In this document: piece by piece, positions 5,671 to 9,416 of the stretch
Layout: each line of letters begins with the position of its first letter
Numbering within the stretch: position 1 is the first letter of the stretch
Source of the DNA: an uncultured Chlamydiae bacterium
Lineage (GTDB): Bacteria > Chlamydiota > Chlamydiia > Chlamydiales > Rhabdochlamydiaceae
Reading direction: 5' to 3'
NCBI GenBank assembly: GCA_945957075.1
Contig: CAMFJP010000045.1
Span: 1 to 9,416 of the forward strand
DNA: 9,416 nucleotides
Program-made: the position numbers and the translations under genes
The notes under the pieces: generated by a model
Seen by the model: the letters and a program-made list of their open reading frames with translations, nothing else
What the model was told of the DNA's origin: nothing
The model's database searches: none

Positions 5671-6264
5671 ATGAGACAGTCAAAATATATTCACACTTTG
5701 AAGCCTCTCCTAGAGAGGCCCTTATTCACGATTAAAGATGCAGAATCCAGGGGTATCCCTAGGCATGCTCTTGCCTATTGCGTCAAAATAGGTGTCCTTG
5801 AACGTCTTTACCCAGGCGCCTATCGTTCAGTGGATTATGAACAAAAAGTCGATTTTCCTTTGGAACATGTTGCGTGGGCAGCAGCTTCGATCCCAGAAGG
5901 GGTGATCTGTCTCATTTCCGCTCTCTGCATCTACGACTTGACTGATCAAGTGATGAGAGAAGCCTGGATTGCGATTCCTAATCGCGCCTACGCATCAAAA
6001 CGACCTGATAGCCGCATTATAAGAATGCGTAATGTCGATTTGGGCAAGACAGAGATGATGTTGGGCGAATATAAGATAAAAATCTTTGACAAAGAGCGTT
6101 GTGTAGTTGATGCGTTCCGGTATCTTAGTCACGAAATTGCCATTAAAGCATTGCAGCGTTATTTGCGCGATAAAAACCGTAAACCCGACTTGAAAAAGCT
6201 ACAAGAATATGCAAAAATACTTCGAGTCAAAATAACTCCTTACATATTGGCTTACACAACATGA
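5671..6264 (+). CDS. abiEi: AbiEi type IV antitoxin / autorepressor
   Basis: This 197-residue protein is of the AbiEi family, the antitoxin half of AbiE type IV toxin-antitoxin systems, which also act in phage abortive infection. Residues 1-55 form the N-terminal winged helix: LFTIKDAESRGIPRHALAYCVKIGVLERLYPGAYRS matches the usual pattern of fT..dA...Gi....l..l...G.l.rl..G.Y. The C-terminal domain shows VICLISALCIYDLTDQ (79-93) and KERCVVDAFRYLSHEIAIKALQRYL (141-165), typical of the part that counters the toxin. The ATG at 5671 sits 8 bp after a large palindrome; there is no good Shine-Dalgarno sequence, but upstream in-frame sequence is not protein-like. It overlaps the toxin gene by ATGA (6261-6264), so the two are translationally coupled. 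The gene appears intact even though its toxin partner is interrupted. Expected roles: repressing its own promoter and antagonising AbiEii in the cytoplasm. Confidence 0.9.
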   Translation: MRQSKYIHTLKPLLERPLFTIKDAESRGIPRHALAYCVKIGVLERLYPGAYRSVDYEQKVDFPLEHVAWAAASIPEGVICLISALCIYDLTDQVMREAWIAIPNRAYASKRPDSRIIRMRNVDLGKTEMMLGEYKIKIFDKERCVVDAFRYLSHEIAIKALQRYLRDKNRKPDLKKLQEYAKILRVKITPYILAYTT

Positions 6265-7115
6265 TCACAGGAGACATTGAACAGTCATTCAAAGCACGGC
6301 TTCGTAATGCTGCGAAAGAAATGAATCGCCGCCCCGATGACCTATGGCAATCATTAATTCTTGAAAGGTTTCTTGTTCGACTTGCCCGGTCTCGCCATTG
6401 CGATAATTTTGTGCTTAAAGGAGGCGTACTTTTGGCCAAGTACCTCTTTCTCGGAAGAGAGACTAAAGATCTAGATTTTCTTGCTCTCAGCTTCAGTAAC
6501 AATGCCGATTCAATAAGATCAGCATTTGCAGAAATCGCAGCATTTGATATGGGTGATGGATTTTTATTTAACGAAGTGGATACCAGTGTATTGGAACATC
6601 CGCACATGGCTTATGCTGGTGTAGAAGTAACGATGACAACCTAATATGGGCGAACTCGATTTAGATTATCCATCGATATTGGCTTTGGAGACACTGTTCA
6701 CCCTAAAGTCAAGCGACTTAATTTGATGCGCTATTCAAAAGGAGCATTCTTCGAAGAACATGTATCATTGCTCTGCTACCCTCAAGAGTTCATTTTTGCT
6801 GAAAAATTAGAGACGGTTGTCTATCGAGGAGGTGATAATAGTCGCATGAAAGATTTTCACGACCTCTATAATATGATTCATGTACGCGAATTGCTTCCTC
6901 GTCAATCTATGAAAGGTGTTGTAACAACTGTTTTTCACCACCGAGGAACCCCATTTGCTTGCCCGATTTCTTTTGAAGATATCCAACTTAAGACGCTACA
7001 AGCGATGTGGAATCGCTACCTTCAAGGAATACGTAGAGAAGATCGACAACACTTACCGTTGGAAATTAAACAGCTACTAGCTGTGCTCAATGCATGGCTA
7101 GAGCAAGTTATGTGA
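6261..7115 (+). pseudogene. abiEii: AbiEii toxin (nucleotidyltransferase), interrupted by one in-frame stop
   Basis: AbiEii toxins are DNA polymerase beta-like nucleotidyltransferases; family members are reported to bind GTP or to modify tRNA. All four signature regions are present: KGGVLL...RETKDLDF (53-73; K53, D70, D72), SIDIGFGD (137-144), FIFAEKLETV (177-186) and NSRMKDFHDLYNM (193-205; K197, D198). The frame is continuous over 284 sense codons plus one TAA at 6642-6644 (codon 128), which separates motif I from the rest; no frame change is needed to read through. Reading resumes as YGRTRFRLSIDIGFGD directly after the stop. A single base change therefore explains the break. The 127-residue N-terminal piece alone would lack motifs II-IV and should be inactive. 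Internal TTG and ATG codons (6723, 6726) could at most restart a C-terminal piece. It may be a true inactivating mutation, a sequencing error or a suppressed stop. Confidence 0.88.
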
Positions 7116-7140
7116 GATAAACAACATAAACAATAGAAAG

Positions 7141-7322
7141 ATGATGAGTAGATCGCACCGAAAACCCTACTTTCGAGAAGAAAATAAAAAGCCGCAAGCA
7201 AGGTTGTCCGCACCATTTCAGGAGATGTTGCAGATGGAGCACACTATCGTAAGTTATATAATAGCTATAAGATTGATGATTTCGGCTGGTTAACCCATAA
7301 CCCAAAATTAGCCAGAAAGTAA
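7141..7322 (+). pseudogene. Small 60-codon gene broken by a one-base frameshift
   Basis: The reading frame starts at ATG 7141 (or 7144) with MSRSHRKPYFREENKK. It should continue as AASKVVRTISGDVADGAHYR and end with IDDFGWLTHNPKLARK and TAA (7320-7322), but the two parts lie in different frames. Adding one A to the run at 7186-7190 joins them into a smooth 60-residue basic protein. The MxRSxRKPY start recalls short uncharacterised proteins common on mobile and accessory DNA; I cannot name a function. It lies 25 bp after the AbiEii stop, on the same strand. A programmed -1 shift on the T-AAA-AAG sequence is an alternative, though that is not the classic A-AAA-AAG slippery site. Loss of one base is simpler. 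Confidence 0.6.
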
Positions 7323-7348
7323 GGACTCAAAGATATTAAGGTTAACAA

Positions 7349-7846
7349 ATGTCAACTCTTTACTTAATTTGCGGAATGCCAGGATCGGGGAAGACCACTT
7401 TAGCAAAGGAGATAGAAACTCGTTGTAAGGCTGTTAGATTATGTCCTGATGAGTGGATAAGTTCGATTATGGAAGATAAGAATGAGAAAAATGAGCTAGA
7501 TAGGCTTCGAGAACCTATTGAAGGATTGCTTTGGGATCTAGCGAAAAAATTACTGACTTTCAATGTAGATGTCGTTCTTGAGAATGGTTTTTGGTCAAGA
7601 GATGAACGGCTTGAATTTTTGCGTCGCGCTAAACAAGTCGATCCTCAGGTGAGAGTCATTCTTCATTATTTGGATTTATCAATCGAAAGCTTATGGCAGA
7701 GAATTCAAAAAAGAAACTTAGGACTGCCTGAAGATTGTTTTCATATCACGCGAGAAGAGTTAGATCAGTGGATGAGCTGGTTTACACCTCCTAATGAAGA
7801 GGAATTTAAATTATATGATGAATATGAGGTTCACGTAGCATGCTAG
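7349..7846 (+). CDS. P-loop kinase-like ATPase (AAA_33 / zeta-toxin type fold)
   Basis: This 165-residue protein has a Walker A motif near its N-terminus, CGMPGSGKTT (8-17, K15), preceded by the hydrophobic strand TLYLI. CPDEW (32-36) sits where related kinases place a substrate-contacting acid. VVLENGFWSRDER (75-87) resembles the Walker B region, and arginines in the helix RIQKRN (118-123) look like a lid. The layout fits small AAA_33 ATP-binding proteins, relatives of polynucleotide kinase, chloramphenicol phosphotransferase and zeta toxins. The substrate cannot be told from sequence. AAGG at 7338-7341, seven bases before ATG 7349, supports this start. Its last codons overlap the acetyltransferase gene by 7 bp, so the two are co-translated. 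No epsilon-type antitoxin is adjacent, which makes a zeta toxin unlikely. A small-molecule kinase, possibly drug- or nucleoside-directed, is plausible but unproven. Confidence 0.85.
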   Translation: MSTLYLICGMPGSGKTTLAKEIETRCKAVRLCPDEWISSIMEDKNEKNELDRLREPIEGLLWDLAKKLLTFNVDVVLENGFWSRDERLEFLRRAKQVDPQVRVILHYLDLSIESLWQRIQKRNLGLPEDCFHITREELDQWMSWFTPPNEEEFKLYDEYEVHVAC

Positions 7847-8325
7847 AAATACGGAAGGTTAATGGTGATGACCTAAAAAGTGTGCTACATATTGCCGTAA
7901 AAGCATTTACCCCTATTCATGAATCATTCAGAATTTTACTTGGGGCTAGTGTTTTTACAATGGTCTATCCCAATTGGATTGAAAGTCAAAACAACTACAT
8001 AAAAGAACTATTTTTAGATCATAATAAAGACAATTTCTTTGTTGTGGAAAAAGATGGAAAGATTGTTGCTTTTATCTCCCTACTATTAGAAGAGGGAAAG
8101 GATAAGGCTGAGATAGGCATAAATGCAGTTAATCCCGATTATTCTGGGCAAGGTATCGGGATGCAAATGTATGAATACGCCTTTAACTACATGAAGAGCA
8201 AGGGTATTAAGCTTGTTGAAGTTAGTACAGGGGGTGATGATTCGCACATTGCTGCCCGTAATACATATAAAAAAGCGGGTTTTACTGCTTCTTTACCATT
8301 AGTTAAGTTTTATAAGCAGTTGTAA
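7840..8325 (+). CDS. GNAT family N-acetyltransferase
   Basis: This 161-residue single-domain protein has the GNAT fold: beta1 (LEIRKVNGDDL), beta2-beta3 (NFFVVEKDGKIVAFISLLL), beta4 (AEIGINAVNPDY) and the acetyl-CoA pyrophosphate loop GQGIGMQMYEYAF (103-115). The loop keeps the Q-x-x-G core, with Gln109 where Gly or Ala is usual. It closes with the C-terminal ARNTYKKAGFTASLPLVKFYK typical of GNAT motif B. It transfers an acetyl group from acetyl-CoA to an amine; the acceptor cannot be inferred. The ATG lies within the end of the P-loop kinase gene (7-bp overlap, GCATGCTAG), so expression is coupled. Such kinase/acetyltransferase pairs are often accessory detoxification genes, but nothing here identifies an antibiotic or peptide target. 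The stop lies 12 bp from the end of the convergent monooxygenase gene, without a visible terminator between them. Confidence 0.9.
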   Translation: MLEIRKVNGDDLKSVLHIAVKAFTPIHESFRILLGASVFTMVYPNWIESQNNYIKELFLDHNKDNFFVVEKDGKIVAFISLLLEEGKDKAEIGINAVNPDYSGQGIGMQMYEYAFNYMKSKGIKLVEVSTGGDDSHIAARNTYKKAGFTASLPLVKFYKQL

Positions 8326-8337
8326 AAACGCGCCACT

Positions 8338-9416
8338 TCATTCATAATCTGGTAACGAAATCATATTCGATGCGATTTTTACTTCTTCCATAATCTTATT
8401 TGATCTTTCTTCCGCAACCTCCTGAGAGACTTCATCTTGAACAAGAAATGTTTCGTTAACCAAGATCCCCAATTTTTGATTGGCTTCAACGAAGGGATGT
8501 AATAATTCATTATAACGGTTAAATGCTCGAATATAGTTGCCACCTGCCTGTTTTAGTTCTCCCGCCAAGACATAAGCACCCACCAGTGCCAGATTATTAC
8601 CTTGGCCAGATATTGGAGATGCCGAGTAACCTGCATCGCCCAATAAAGCGACTCGTCCCTTAGTCCAGGATTTCATTTTCACCTGAGTGGCTGAGTCAAA
8701 ATAAAAATTATCATTCTCTGACATCAGTTCAAGTACTTTTGAAGTTTCCCAGCCAAAATCTTGAAAAGTGTCGCGTAGGAATCGCTTTTGCTCTTTTTCA
8801 TCGCGCATATTATTCAAGATATTCTGCGCACGGAATGAGAATATGGCTGTAGCTATCTTGGGGCTCTCATCGCTAGTAATAGATATCAGTTTTTGATTGG
8901 CCTCGCACAGAACTTCCGTGTGATTTAAATTGAGATAATTTGGAATATTAAAAACGCTAAAGTAAGCGCCAAGGTTAATTAATTTATATTCATCTTCATC
9001 AAAAACCATGCGTCTTGTTGTTGAATGCAAGCCGTCAGCGCCAATAACCAAATCGTAATGTTCGGTTCTGCCATCTTTAAATTGAACTTCTACGTCATTA
9101 TTACTCTGTTTAATGCTGTCAATCGTTTGGTTGAAAAGGCAGGGAACACCTTCAATAGCATCTATCAGTATCTGGACTAAATCACCGCGGACAATTTCAA
9201 CGTCTTCACCTTCTCGATAGCAAAATCTTTCGCCCTTTTCTTCATGTAAGATATGACCTTGGGTGTCAATATACCGTCCAAACTCCACCTGGGTGCGCAT
9301 ATTGCATATTTTCTCATAAATACCCATTCTTTTAACGAGGTCGATGGCAACACCCCGAACATCCAGTGCGTGTCCTCCTTTTCGTAAATTGGCAGACTTT
9401 TCAATTAGAGTGGGAG
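8338..9416 (-). CDS. FAD-dependent monooxygenase, N-terminus cut by window edge
   Basis: A class A flavoprotein monooxygenase of the PHBH / Tet(X)-like superfamily. The frame stays open to the right edge of the window, so I extend it past the internal ATG at 9327. The extra residues PTLIEKSANLRKGGHALDVRG are the conserved segment after the second strand of the FAD fold, so 9327 is not the true start. About 30 residues with the GxGxxG dinucleotide motif lie beyond the window. In the visible 358 residues are IVRGDL (substrate/FAD contact region), the DG motif YDLVIGADGLHSTTR (120-134) and the GD motif GRVALLGDAGYSASPISGQG (253-272). It uses NAD(P)H and O2 to hydroxylate an aromatic or polyketide-like substrate. 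Drug inactivation is known for some relatives but cannot be claimed here. It converges on the GNAT gene, 12 bp apart. Confidence 0.9.
   Translation of the reverse strand, partial: PTLIEKSANLRKGGHALDVRGVAIDLVKRMGIYEKICNMRTQVEFGRYIDTQGHILHEEKGERFCYREGEDVEIVRGDLVQILIDAIEGVPCLFNQTIDSIKQSNNDVEVQFKDGRTEHYDLVIGADGLHSTTRRMVFDEDEYKLINLGAYFSVFNIPNYLNLNHTEVLCEANQKLISITSDESPKIATAIFSFRAQNILNNMRDEKEQKRFLRDTFQDFGWETSKVLELMSENDNFYFDSATQVKMKSWTKGRVALLGDAGYSASPISGQGNNLALVGAYVLAGELKQAGGNYIRAFNRYNELLHPFVEANQKLGILVNETFLVQDEVSQEVAEERSNKIMEEVKIASNMISLPDYE

Noticed and set aside
7257..7262. Perfect -10 hexamer TATAAT upstream of the P-loop kinase gene.
   Set aside because: No acceptable -35 box at 16-18 bp and no extended -10; it lies inside the broken small gene, so it may be coding sequence.
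7349..7846. Zeta toxin call for the P-loop protein.
   Set aside because: No epsilon antitoxin is adjacent, the protein is shorter than typical zeta toxins, and the motifs do not separate it from general AAA_33 kinases.

Overview
The window looks like one assembled contig from an intracellular or host-associated bacterium. The left edge carries Illumina/Nextera library adapter (1-47), so biological sequence starts at about 48. The right edge cuts through a gene. A tight bioB-bioF-bioD-bioA block without bioC or bioH beside it, next to mobile accessory genes, fits Chlamydiota (the same late-pathway gene set is known in several Chlamydia species). That assignment is inference from gene content; no rRNA, tRNA or marker gene is present to settle it.

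Region 1 (99-4464, minus strand) is a five-gene biotin operon read bioB > bioF > bioD > bioA > ferritin-like gene. Every junction overlaps (32, 31, 22 and 4 bp). BioF, BioA, BioD and BioB form the complete path from a pimeloyl thioester to biotin. The fifth gene, joined to bioA by an ATGA stop/start overlap, encodes a 218-residue four-helix protein with two ExxH motifs, typical of diiron ferritin-like enzymes. It is not a classical biotin gene, and no pimeloyl-making gene is visible, so it is the main candidate here for an undescribed function.

Region 2 (4465-5428) holds a divergent promoter region and a plus-strand gene for a winged-helix protein with a DUF6314-like C-terminal domain. Facing promoters (TTGAAA-N18-TACAAT for bioB, TTTACA-N17-TATTAT for the regulator) and several short palindromes make it a candidate regulator of the biotin operon.

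Region 3 (5429-7322) is an accessory stretch: 242 bp with no recognised gene, then an AbiE type IV toxin-antitoxin locus. A 45-bp near-perfect palindrome overlaps the predicted -10 box just ahead of the antitoxin abiEi. The toxin abiEii overlaps abiEi by ATGA but is split by one in-frame TAA. Behind it is a 60-codon small gene broken by a single-base frameshift at an A run. The toxin-antitoxin island therefore looks recently inactivated, unless these are sequence errors.

Region 4 (7349-9416) has a coupled P-loop kinase-like gene and a GNAT acetyltransferase on the plus strand, then a convergent FAD-dependent monooxygenase on the minus strand that lacks its N-terminus because the window ends. 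No RNA genes, CRISPR arrays, intact insertion sequences or convincing terminators were seen.
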